The position numbers and the translations under genes were made by a program. A model generated the notes under the pieces. The model was not told where the DNA came from. It worked only from the letters and a program-made list of their open reading frames with translations, and did not search any database. Positions 49,093 through 59,831 of a stretch of DNA of 64,000 nucleotides are shown piece by piece. Position 1 is the stretch's first letter; every line of letters begins with the position of its first letter. Where the stretch lies: contig NC_087378.1 of assembly GCF_963675165.1 (NCBI RefSeq), positions 7,178,073-7,242,072 on the forward strand, read 5' to 3'. Source of the DNA: Halichondria panicea. Lineage: Eukaryota > Porifera > Demospongiae > Suberitida > Halichondriidae.

Positions 49093-51254
49093 TTATATCC
49101 CTATATATAGTTTGCTTACTTGGAATGTTACTGCATGCAGCGTACAGCTTTCACTATCATGCATGTGAGTGAATCTATCAAAATTAAACACCTCTATTGA
49201 CGGTAGTCTCCCATTGTGCTGATCGACAGGAGTGGAGGGCTCTGAGTTTTGACTATTGCAGGTTAATGGGACTGCAAAATGAAAATGTAATCAGTGGTGA
49301 ATGCATGACATATAGAATGCTCATAACGCTATAGTGCAATTGCCAATCTACATGGGATACTTACACAGTCCATTTGCTAGGGTGTTGGTTAGAATACAAT
49401 GGGAATTTATGGTTGTGGTTTGTGGTTTGTGAAACCAAGAAACGCCATGCAATCTGCTTTGTATACTGGGTCAAATGACGAAGCTAATTAGAAAGGCCGG
49501 CGTAGAACTACTCACATAATACCATTACACACACATGATATTACATACCAAGGGCCCCCTACTGTATCCTGACAACAGGTAACATAAACACATGTAAGGT
49601 GAAACATGCCACAAGAGTAATTCCCTGACTTCCTGGCATTTAATGCTCCCTATTATGGTATTGAATCCCAACATTGACATGGTTTGTTTTGCTAGGAGTA
49701 TCAATTGTCAAGGAAACAATGCTGAAATTCTCCCACCTTCATCAGGATTAACAATGTCATGATGATTTCTTCTTTTCCTCACAACACCAGTTACTTCCAC
49801 CGCTAGCAACACAACTGACAGTACTACCACAACAGTCACAACCAGTGACACGACTAAATACGTGGCTGGTTGAGTAATCCCTGAATCGACTCTCTCGATA
49901 ACTGTTAAATGAGCTTCCTTCTTCCATTGTAAAGACTTGCTCAAAATAAGAACCAAAAAACAAGAAACAGTGCTTCCATTCAGATTTGCAGTTACTTGAG
50001 GTATTCGAATGTTAAACTTCACAATTTTCGACACGCTGTTACTTGAAGTATTGTTTCTCTCGATTTGTGCCAGTGAGCAATTGGTATGACTTGTCAAAGA
50101 ACTCCAAAAAAATTCTGCTGTGCAAGTTTCGTGCCGCATAGTTTCGTTCCCTATTCTTATGGGCATTTTGACTTCAATGTCTACTTTAAAATCTGCAGCA
50201 ACAGCCACATCTGAGTATGAGAATTTACACTGGAAGAGAGCGTCTTTTCCTTCGGACACAGTTGTGTTTTCAGGTAGATTAGTGTTCTCCACTTGCAGTG
50301 AGTTAGTGTTATCTGCAATTGTTGATTAAATTATATACACCATACTTTTATAGCTCACCATTAAACTGGATACTATTACAAATGGAGTGAGAAGAATTTG
50401 TAGTGTTGGCTGTCACCCGAAACAATATTATAGGTGGTGTACTTGTCACACTGTATGGAAACTGTTTGAACTGGATATTCTGTATAGATAGTATTACATC
50501 GGATTCTATGAATACTATTTTGCTCACCCATATCACAGGGTTGCTCTCATCTTGCTCAACGTACAGTCCAATATCCACATCATTCCTAGTCTCTTTCTCC
50601 ACCTGCCATTCAATCTGTTCAATAGTCACTGACACATTGTCTACTGGGTTGGCATATACTGCCAACGGATAGTAAGCATTAATTGCTTGTGATGGCCAAA
50701 TGGAACTCGCCAAGCAGCACTTTCTCTCAGAAGATCTTGAAAACTGAACACAGTCGACAGAACTAATGCGGATTTCATCTGAATTAAATTGATATAAATC
50801 ATGATTATATGAGGGAACAATGATTACCATTCACAGTGATATTCTGAGCATGTACTTCACCAGTTGCATTGTTGTGACACTCGTACAACCCAGCATGTTC
50901 TGGCAATAGTAGACCGTAGTTAACCGAGGACCCATTCAAATACTGGTACTCGCCATTCTTGTACCTGTATAGCCGAGCTCCTTCAAAAGAGCACTCGTAC
51001 GTGAGGTTCATTCCAACAAAACCATGACAATTGAGTTCACACCTAGAATTTATTTGGCATTTATCTGACATCCATTGATGAAAATAGGAGCCACTATTGC
51101 AAGGGTTCTGACTTCTTTTAAAAACTGAGCATATCCTGTGATTTCCAGCAGGGGTACCTTCTTCACTGTATACACTACAACTGTCAACTTGATCAGCGTG
51201 GGTAACACAGTATGTGAGCTCCAAGCTTACCAGTAGTAACAGTGTCAGCTGCAT
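49093..51254 (-). CDS. IgTIR-family receptor G, TIR exon missing
   Basis: Coding exons are exon 1 (51254-50828), the middle module (about 50778-50528 and 50479-50359), second Ig plus TM (50312 to about 49737) and an 80-nt tail exon (49271-49192). Ig1 starts MQLTLLLLVSLELTYCVT. The middle module is identical to that of H, including the intervening introns. Homology with H ends just after the tail exon, and no TIR exon follows. If the last donor is not used, the frame runs VFNFDRFTHMHDSES and on to a stop at 49093-49095; this end is inferred. The TM (YLVVSLVVTVVVVLSVVLL) and second Ig define a subfamily distinct from A-F. Confidence 0.72.
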
Positions 51255-51380
51255 AATTAATAAACTAGAGAAGCCTGAAGTGTACGATCCTTAATACCAA
51301 GCAAATCTCATGAGCAAACTACATTCTACAAGCCCTAATTAGTCACCGGCACCACAGTAACATCCTGTTCTACATAGATC

Positions 51381-52572
51381 TACCGGTGTAGAAGTGATAT
51401 GTGGCTCCCCCCCATTTCAGGGCCCCCGGGGCCTAAAACGCTAGCGATTTGGGGACCCCCCACGGCCCTATTTCACTAACGCTTTGACAATTGTGAGGCC
51501 CCTCCAGCGATATGGGGCCCCCACTTATAACTTGCAGTGTAGATGGTATCTATGCTTGTAGCCTCAGCCTCATGGTCTAAGTAATCTAGATGTCCCTTGC
51601 TGACTAGATCTTGCACAGTTACTTACTCATAATTAGCTCTCTTGCTGACTAAGTGCAGAGTTTAATAACACCATGACTTTCAGGTGCTATTGGCTAATAT
51701 TAGGCTAGCTATACCAGAGTAGAAAGATGTAGATCTATCCTCAATACTTTAACTGAACTCGAGAAAGTTGTTATTTTATGCCCCTGTTATCAGTTACGGA
51801 ATAAATTACTGTTCCTTTAAAACTGGCTCTGTTCGTTAGATATAGAGAGAAACACATACATGCACACACAGAACATGCATGCAGAGTGAGACATACATTA
51901 CTGTCATAGGAACAAATACGAGCAGGGCCTCTTCACAACACAAGTAAACCATAGAGCCTTGCTCTACGTACATAGGGCTGAGATAGAGGTAATAAAACAC
52001 ACATGGAAAAAAGAACAAGTGTGTCCACAGGTGCTGACTACCATCCTCCACAATTTGATTTGCAGTTTATTCTCAACTTCGCCAGGAAAAGTTCTTGATA
52101 ACAATTATACACAAAGTGCATGGGCTGCGGCTGCTGCTTGTATTCTCAGTAGTCAGCCTATATGAATGCATGCATGCATGTGCTGTGTATACAATGGCTA
52201 TGTGCATGCTGCCACACTGTAACGCAGGCCTTATTTTGCACATAATTATGGCTGCCTTATACTGTTATCGTCAGTGACCAAGCAGCACAGAATAAGGATA
52301 TATTATAGGCTAGAAATATATTCTGTATTGGAAGTTTAGATCTACATAAACATTATAGCCATTGATTCTCAACTCAACCTCCTATTACTGTTGTGCTGGC
52401 TTGACTCCACTGCTCAGAATAGACTTCTCTAGGGGGGCCCTATAATCACTATGGGGGGCGTATACCGCTAGTGCAATGGGGCCCCCCCCTAACACCCCAA
52501 ATCGCTAGCGTTTTAGGGCCGGGGGCCCCAAAAGGAGGGGGGGGGGGGGCCCTTATCGCTTCTACACCGGTA
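51381..52572. mobile_element. About 1.2-kb TIR element between G and H
   Basis: The left end TACCGGTGTAGAAGTGATAT is mirrored by CGCTTCTACACCGGTA at the right. Subterminal G/C runs (GGGGCCCC, AAATCGCTAGCG and mirror) are shared. TA at both ends fits a TA target duplication. No transposase is recognised in the interior. Confidence 0.7.
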
Positions 52573-52593
52573 TAATGTTCGGCTGATAAGGCC

Positions 52594-52908
52594 TAGTTGG
52601 GCGGAGCCCGACCGTCCCTGACGGGAGGTCGGGTTGCAAGCCTATCTGGAATTTGTTCTGCGCATTATGTAGTACTGCTATGAATATTATTATTATTCTC
52701 AAGTGGGTGTTAACCGACTTGATGACGTGTAAACTCAGTGCACAGCAATACTGCATGCGGTTTTGCAACTAGATGCAGCGGAAGTGTAACCAAGCCACGT
52801 GAAAAATGCTGCAATCTGATTGGGCGCCACTATAGTGGCGCTAGAACAAATCCCAGATAGGCTTGCAACCCGACCTCCCGTCAGGGACGGTCGGGCTCTG
52901 CCTAACTA
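52594..52908. mobile_element. TAGTTGGGCGG MITE with 9-bp target duplication
   Basis: Third clear copy of the family, flanked by the exact 9-mer GATAAGGCC (52585-52593 and 52909-52917). Confidence 0.9.
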
Positions 52909-52916
52909 GATAAGGC

Positions 52917-52955
<39 letters not shown>

Positions 52956-52964
52956 TCATGGGGG

Positions 52965-53210
52965 AGCAAGCCCCTTAAATAATTATACACATGTGAAGCA
53001 ATAGAAATATAAAAATAAATAAAATGAGAGGAATGGAATTATGATTTTAACAGTTCAGTTTATGTCTATCTCGGCTGTGACCAGGTTAATAGAGGGCGGA
53101 GCTTTGGAAGCGTGTCCAATACTTGAACGAGCACCTCTAATGCATTGAATAGCTGATCGGAGAAGAGAGAAGGTAAGGCGGCAGCGGAGCCAGGCCAGGG
53201 TGGTTGAGTA
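52965..53210 (-). mobile_element. Degraded transposable-element ORF fragment
   Basis: Closely related over most of its length to 42225-42475 (minus-strand SLFSDQLFNALEVLVQ-type frame, CAGGTTAATAGA). It breaks off at the palindrome at 53221. Incomplete. Confidence 0.5.
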
Positions 53211-53220
53211 TGATTAGGAT

Positions 53221-53284
53221 TAGTTGGGCGTGGCCCCACCCTGGACGCGTACGTTCGCATCCAGGGTGGGGCCACGCCCAACTA
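53221..53284. mobile_element. 64-bp perfect-stem palindrome of the TAGTTGGGCG type
   Basis: Starts TAGTTGGGCGTGGCCCCACC and is mirrored to its end. The flanks GATTAGGAT and TATTAGGAT match at 8 of 9 bases, consistent with a 9-bp target duplication. Confidence 0.8.
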
Positions 53285-53463
53285 TATTAGGATGTGAGTC
53301 GAAAGTATAGATAACAATAACACTAGCTGTGTACGTGTCAATAGCAGTTCCTCTACTATAGTGCTTTGCGCATGCGCAGTTACTACACCAGACCCATTAC
53401 AGATCAATCGAGGATTTCAAAGTTGAAGTACACTCAACATGACCACACAGTGTGTGTTTCTTT

Positions 53464-53550
53464 CTGTGCAATTAGTAAAGTGCAGTAAACCATGACCACT
53501 AGTGCAGTAAACCATGACCACTAATAGTGGTCATGGTTTACTGCACTTCA
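53464..53550. repeat. Direct and inverted copies of a 20-bp motif
   Basis: AGTGCAGTAAACCATGACCA occurs twice directly and once inverted, giving a strong hairpin around CACTAATAGTG. Confidence 0.8.
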
Positions 53551-53656
53551 ACTATTAACTTTTGCCAACCAACCTGAAATCCTCTGTATTATGATCAAAA
53601 AATGAATGTCATGTTACATGTACATGTAGCTAGTAGCATAAAAAGGGTGGGAAATA

Positions 53657-56600
53657 TCAGGTGAAAGAGTTCATAGAATTCGGCTTCTTGAAAATAGCTT
53701 GATGTAATCTTGCTTTGAAATCATCTTGAGCAGTAGAGAGACACACAACACCGTTGATGATCCGAGGCAGACAGTTACTAATCTCAGTTAAAATGGGGAT
53801 GACCCTGCCATTACACAATGCTGGTTTCTGATGAATTGCATGCTCCAGTTCGTATACACACCACTCAGAACTTGCATAGTCACTAGATACCACAATCACA
53901 ATTTTATCTGCCCCCATTATTAGTCTGTATCTTTCGTCCGATACGGAAAATCCTGGTATCATACTATCTTCATGAATGTCCACGCGAATAACAGGATGTA
54001 ACGATTCGATAAGTGGTTTTAGTTCATTCCTCACCCATTCACTTGTGGCATCGGTGTAGCTGATGTAGATGACAAATTCAGTTAGTTCGGAGGGCTTGTA
54101 AACGTCTATGGTGCGATTAAATTCAGTGACTGGTTTTGTCTTAAATGTATGTATGCTAGACATCTCAGAGTCAATAATACCAGCATATGTATCAATCACT
54201 CTTCGAGCTTGCTCTCCCACAAGTAGACCACCACCACTGATGGTTTGAGCTCCCTTGCCATCAGATATCTGTTATAATTGTAGAGTATGAGGGCGAAAAA
54301 ATGCCATAAAATTAGCCTATTAATTAGAGACATATATAGAGTTGCTAGTTGCTGAATCACAATCATGCAAAAAGGACAGGCTTCTGTTTTTACCATGCAT
54401 GCATGAGCCATATAGTTTTGGTTGTGTGCATATCATGCAAGCACTCAGAAAAATGGAGCTGACAATAATTATATAAACTGACTTGTTTGTTAAGAGAGTG
54501 TTGTGAAACAGGAAAAAGCTTTCACTATCATGCATGTGAGTGAATCTATCAAAATTCAACACCTCTATTGACGGTAGTCTCCCATTGTGCTGATCGACGG
54601 GAGTGGAGGGCTCTGAGTTTTGACTATTGCAGGTTAATGGGACTGCAAAATGAAAATGTAATCAGTGGTGAATACATGACATATAGAATGCTCATAACGC
54701 TATAGTGCAATTGCCAATCTACATGGGATACTTACACAGTCCATTTGCTAGGGTGTTGGTTAGAATACAATAGGAATTTATGGTTGTGGTTTGTGAAACC
54801 AAGAAACGCCATGCAATCTGCTTTGTATACTGGGTCAAATGACGAAGCTAATTGGAAAGGCCGGCGTAGAACTACTCACATAATACCATTACACACACAT
54901 GATATTACATACCAAGGGCCCCCTACTGTATCCTGACAACAGGTAACATAAACACATGATGTGTATACACATCATAACTGCATGTAAGGTGAAACATGCC
55001 ACAAGAGTAATTCCCTGACTTCCTGGCATTTAATGCTCCCTATTATGGGCTCAACATTGACATGGTTTGTTTTGCTAGGAGTATCAATTGTCAAGGAAAC
55101 AATGCTGAAATTCTCCCACCTTCATCAGGATTAACAATGTCATGATGATTTCTTCTTTTCCTCACAACACCAGTTACTCCCACTGCTAGCAACACAACTG
55201 ACAGTACTACCACAACAGTCACAACCAGTGACACGACTAAGTAAGTGGCTGGTTGAGTAATCCCTGAATCGACTCTCTCGATAACTGTTAAATGAGCTTC
55301 CTTCTTCCATTGTAAAGACTTGCTCAAAATAAGAACCAAAAAACAAGAAACAGTGCTTCCATTCAGATTTGCAGTTACTTGAGGTATTCGGATGTTAAAC
55401 TTCACAATTTTCGACACGCTGTTACTTGAAGTATTGTTTCTCTCGATTTTTGCCAGTGAGCAATTGGTATGATTTGTCGAATAACTCAAAAAAAAATCTG
55501 CTATGCAAGTTTCGTGCCGCATAGTTTCGTTCCCTATTCTTATGGGCATTTTGACTTCAATGTCTACTTTAAAATCTGCAGCAACAGCCGCATCTGAGTA
55601 TGAGAATTTACACTGGAAGAGAGCGTCTTTTCCTTTGGACACAGTTGTGTCCTCAGGTAGATTAGTGCTCTCCACTTGCAGTGAGTTAGTGTTATCTGCA
55701 ATTATTGATTAAATTATATACACCATACTTTTATAGCTCACCATTAAACTGGATACTATTACAAATGGAGTGAGAAGAATTTGTAGTGTTGGCTGTCACC
55801 CGAAACAATATTATAGGTGGTGTACTTGTCACACTGTATGGAAACTGTTTGAACTGGATATTCTGTATAGATAGTATTACATCGGATTCTATGAATACTA
55901 TTTTGCTCACCCATATCACAGGGTTGCTCTCATCTTGCTCAACGTACAGTCCAATATCCACATCATTCCTAGTCTCTTTCTCCACCTGCCATTCAATCTG
56001 TTCAATAGTCACTGACACATTGTCTACTGGGTTGGCATATACTGCCAACGGATAGTAAGCATTAATTGCTTGTGATGGCCAAATGGAACTCGCCAAGCAG
56101 CACTTTCTCTCAGAAGATCTTGAAAACTGAACACAGTCGACAGAACTAATGCGGATTTCATCTGAATTAAATTGATATAAATCATGATTATATGAGGGAA
56201 CAATGATTACCATTCACAGTGATATTCTGAGCATGTACTTCACCAGTTGCATTGTTGTGACACTCGTACAACCCAGCATGTTCTGGCAATAGTAGACCGT
56301 AGTTAACCGAGGACCCATTCAAATACTGGTACTCGCCATTCTTGTACCTGTATAGCCGAGCTCCTTCAAAAGAGCACTCGTACGTGAGGTTCATTCCCAC
56401 AAAACCAGGGCAATTGAGTTCACACCAAGAATTTATTTGGCATTTATCTGACGTCCATTTATGATAATAAGAAGATCCACTATCGCAACGGTTAGGAGTT
56501 TTTTGGAAGACACTACAAGTTCTGTGAATTCCAGTAGGTGTACCATTTTCACCATCATATGATGTGCAAACATCATCAGTTGCACAATACGAATTTTGGT

Positions 56601-56658
56601 CTTTCAGAAGTATCCACATCAGGAGTAAGCAAAGTAGAATAGACCTAGTGGATGACAT
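53657..56658 (-). CDS. IgTIR receptor H (full length, TIR+)
   Basis: Exons 56658-56211, 56161-55911, 55862-55742, 55695-55120, 54642-54563 and 54268-53657 join in frame to 695 codons with exactly the phases and exon 2, 3 and 5 sizes (about 250, 121, 80 nt) of receptor A. The start at 56658 (MSSTRSILLCLLLMW) gives the better signal peptide than an in-frame ATG at 56685. The TIR (VYISYTDATSEWV, EDSMIPGFSVS, SSEWCVYELE) is close to A, C and E, but the linker before it (EQARRVIDTYAGIIDSEM) and the tail exon (NSEPSTPVDQHNGRLPSIE) are unrelated in sequence. It is divergent with the oxidoreductase gene; the starts are 135 bp apart. Confidence 0.9.
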
Positions 56659-56793
56659 AGCTAAAGAAACGTACGTGTAGTACACAATTTGCAGTATATC
56701 AAGTACTATTTAACCACAACTCTCTAGCCGCGGTTTATAACCGCAGGAGGAAGTGACACTAGACAATGACAGTCTCCTTCCGTTCTATTGAGA
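56659..56793. promoter_or_regulatory. Putative bidirectional promoter, receptor H / oxidoreductase
   Basis: 135 bp separate the divergent start codons. A hairpin-capable GCGGTTTATAACCGC at about 56731-56745 and a following AGGAGGAAGTG (ETS-like) are the only notable motifs. Function is inferred from spacing alone. Confidence 0.5.
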
Positions 56794-58391
56794 ATGGCTG
56801 AAGAAGACCTTCGTGTTCTGTTCGTTGGCTCAGGTGCAGTTAACTTTGGAGGAGCTGAGGGTCCATGGGATCACTCCAAGAGGTTGGAGACGTTAGGAGG
56901 AGTGAAAATTGTGGCCATTGCAGACCCTATACTGAGCAAAGCAGAGGAAGTGCTCAGGGCAAAGCTGGAGGGGCCGCATGCTCACATGTACAAGGACTGT
57001 ATTGCTGTGAAGAGCTACCTTGATGCCATCTCACTCACCAAACCTAATGTTGCATTTATTGGTAAGAATTTACGCATTTAATGGTAAAATTCCGGTGTAA
57101 TAATCATTGATTGACCATGACACACATTTTAATACCCTTTCTCATAACTATATACGGATTTTTTAAAATCCCAAGTTCATAAAAGGCGTCTAACGAGGAG
57201 CATATTCATTAATTAGTGTACTAATTGTTGGTGGCTTGTACTATATCATTATCCTCATAACAGCCCCCCCCCCATTTTCCCATTTTTATTAAGACATTCA
57301 TTAATAATGTGTAGCGCGTTATAATTATCATTCATGCAGGTGTTCCCCCAGTGTACCATGGAGCTATGGATCCACCTCACGACATTGAGCTGCAGTGTGT
57401 AAAGGCAGGCTTGCACCTCTTTATAGAGAAACCAGTATCAGTTGTAGCTCCAGAGAAATTCATCCCGTACATGGAGGCGGTGGAAAGAATCGCAGAAGAG
57501 TCTAAACTAATAGTGAGCGTAGGTTATATGTTTCGATATCACCCAGCTATTGAGAAGATGCAAAGTCTGATAAAGCAGCACGGAAGGCCTTTAGTTCACG
57601 TTAATGCTCGCTATTTATCATGTGCTACGGCACTAAGCCATCCCGTTTGGTGGGACAAGGAAAAGTCTGGCGGACCAATTGTTGAGCAGGCAACTCACTT
57701 TTGTGACCTCCTACGCTATTTCGGAGGGGATGCCCTTTCATCGTCCATCCGTGCAGTTGCTGTAGGCCCGAGTGACACGCCCACTTCTCCCGGCTACCTG
57801 TCTTCGGTTCCGGAAGTGATTCACGAAGATTCGATACCAATGGAACGGAGAGTTCCACGATTAACGACTGCCCACTGGTTCTACTCGTCCGGTGGTGTGG
57901 GTTGTCTGACACACGGGGTCACGCTTCAGGGCAGAAAATACGAGGCAGCTATTGATGTGTGGGCGGACGGACTGAGGCTGTCCTTGGAAGATCCTTACTT
58001 CCCCGGATGCAAGCTTAGAGCCAGAATAGGTGAGTGGATTTATTATTAATAATTGAAGCAGTACTGTTCTGTTATAATCGCGGTGTTTGTGGGATATCCC
58101 TTTTTTGATACCGGCACAGATATGCCCCTTGATCAGCACATGTGATGTTTCATTGTGTTGCTACAGCTATAATTATAGTGAACTTGTGTTTACTTTTATC
58201 CCGTTACTGCAGGAAACACGGACAAGGAGGAAGTCTACCATTTCCCGGACGCAGATCCATACCTGAACGAGGATGAGGTGTTTCTGAGGGCAGTACGGAA
58301 TGGGGACAAGACACTGGTCCGATCCTCGTACCGAGACGCAGCTCACACCTACCAGCTGTCCTGGGACATTCGAAAAGCCAGCGAAGCATAA
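56794..58391 (+). CDS. Gfo/Idh/MocA-family NAD(P)-dependent oxidoreductase
   Basis: Three exons (56794-57061, 57340-58029, 58213-58391) join in frame to 378 codons, a usual length for the family. The N-terminal Rossmann fold shows VLFVGSGAVNFGG and an acidic IADP after the second strand. The family signature EKPVSV lies near residue 120 and the catalytic-region histidine is in GGPIVEQATHFCDLLRYFGG. The C-terminal half is the alpha/beta sheet domain. Members oxidise sugars, inositols or related polyols with NAD(P); substrate cannot be told from sequence. No signal peptide, so probably cytosolic. Confidence 0.9.
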
Positions 58392-58399
58392 ACTATATA

Positions 58400-58640
58400 C
58401 ATAAACTGTGTTAGTTGCAGTTATAATATTTTATGGCATCATTGAAATGCTGTTGAAATGCTGGTATATTTGTATCCACAATTCTGTCCTCATCTATATA
58501 GAAAAAGATTGACAGAGTAGACATTACTATTATATGAGTTCCTAACTCCTGTTATTACATGTATATATATAGTTCTAAACATGCGGTACTAATTAGCCCA
58601 TGCATGTGCATGCATGTATATATGCATGTACTGGAAGTGG
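58400..58640. other. Non-genic stretch downstream of oxidoreductase
   Basis: AT-rich with alternating CATG/TATA runs; presumably 3' UTR and spacer. Nothing else is recognised. Confidence 0.5.
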
Positions 58641-58651
58641 CAGACCCACCT

Positions 58652-58740
58652 TAGCCTCGACTCCAGCCCCTTTAATAGTGTGGGTGTAGCCTCGATTCCA
58701 GGCCGCCTTTCCCTGCGGTGCCTGGAATCGAGCTAGGCTA
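58652..58740. mobile_element. TAGCC MITE with nested second copy
   Basis: Two TAGCCTCGA starts (58652 and 58686) and mirrored ends fall inside one unit. The flanks GACCCACCT (58643-58651) and CACCCACCT (58741-58749) agree at 8 of 9 bases. This suggests insertion of one family member into another. Confidence 0.75.
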
Positions 58741-58772
58741 CACCCACCTTTGCCCTGACCTTGTAGCTAATT

Positions 58773-58912
58773 ATAATTAGCCTCGTTCCCAGGCCTTACT
58801 TTTTCTTGCTGTTGTCACTGTTCATCCATAAATCACTAGAAAGACATAGTCTAGTGAGGCAGCAAAAAAAGAAATGGGCGTACAGTTAAGAAAAAGTAAG
58901 GCCTGGTTTGGG
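58773..58912. mobile_element. Decayed TAGCC-family element
   Basis: Starts TAGCCTCGTTCCCAGGCC with the arm CTTACTTTTTCTT, mirrored at 58890-58905 (AAGAAAAAGTAAGGCCTGG). The right terminus is degraded. Confidence 0.6.
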
Positions 58913-58919
58913 AAATCGC

Positions 58920-59830
58920 GTGATCCACAAGGATTTTTATGAACGTGGGCGATATGTAGCCCACAATCGTGACGTAAGGTATTCTCCCACGCATTCAGAG
59001 TTAATAAGACTGTACATGTACTGAGACAACCACCAAGCTGTGCTGCAAGTCAGATCAGAGAACCAGCGTGGCCAGCTCTGGTGGCAGTAGCTACCTGCTA
59101 TATATGATAATGATGACTAACTTAAGCTATTCTTGATCTATACTAGCATGTAGAAAGACACAAGAAAAGGTAATAGTCTGATAGAATCTGAACACACAAT
59201 CTAGACTAGTAGATCATCTAAGGTATATAGCTAGCTATAGTGCTTGCAAACTTCCAGTTCCAAGTCCATGTCCAGCTTGCTGCAGGCAAAGTTTTATTAG
59301 TCATAGATATCTGCGTGGGCAGTCCAACATCTCTAGCTCAGCATGCCCACGCTCATTTTCACCCTTCTACCACCCTTCTACCCTCACGCGACTTCCCGAT
59401 ACAGGCTCTCCTTTTTCCTAACTCTACGTCTATTTCTTTCTTTATTCCTCCAATTAATACCGTATTTTATCTCATTGAACGATAAGACAGTATTTTATCT
59501 TATTGAACGATGTGATAAAGAACAGAAAAAGGAGAGCCTGTGTAGAGGCTAAATTATAATAACCATTTTTTGTGTGGTTACCTTATAACATCACATGACA
59601 CAGGCTCTTCTTAATTTAATATATACCAAGTGAATTAATGTTTTATCGAGTTCAGTGCAAAAGCAGGCTGATATTATGATACAAAATGAATATATTATTG
59701 CTCAAATTAATCACCAAATAAAAGAAAATCGAATTAATTAATGAAGGTACATGCATGCATACAGATGCGCCCCAAATAATAACATAATAGGTAAAAAGTA
59801 CAAATAACATCTAGAGAGAGAGGTAGCCAA
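58920..59830. other. Non-genic stretch between oxidoreductase and nucleoporin
   Basis: It contains an inverted pair ACAGGCTCTCCTTTTTC / GAAAAAGGAGAGCCTGT (59401 and 59523) around a duplicated GTATTTTATCT-ATTGAACGAT unit, probably a small MITE. No coding sequence is supported. Confidence 0.5.
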
Positions 59831-59831
59831 G

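Noticed and set aside
51836-52277. Short ORFs inside the 51381-52572 element as transposase
   Set aside because: No catalytic motif or conserved block is recognised; lengths are as expected by chance.
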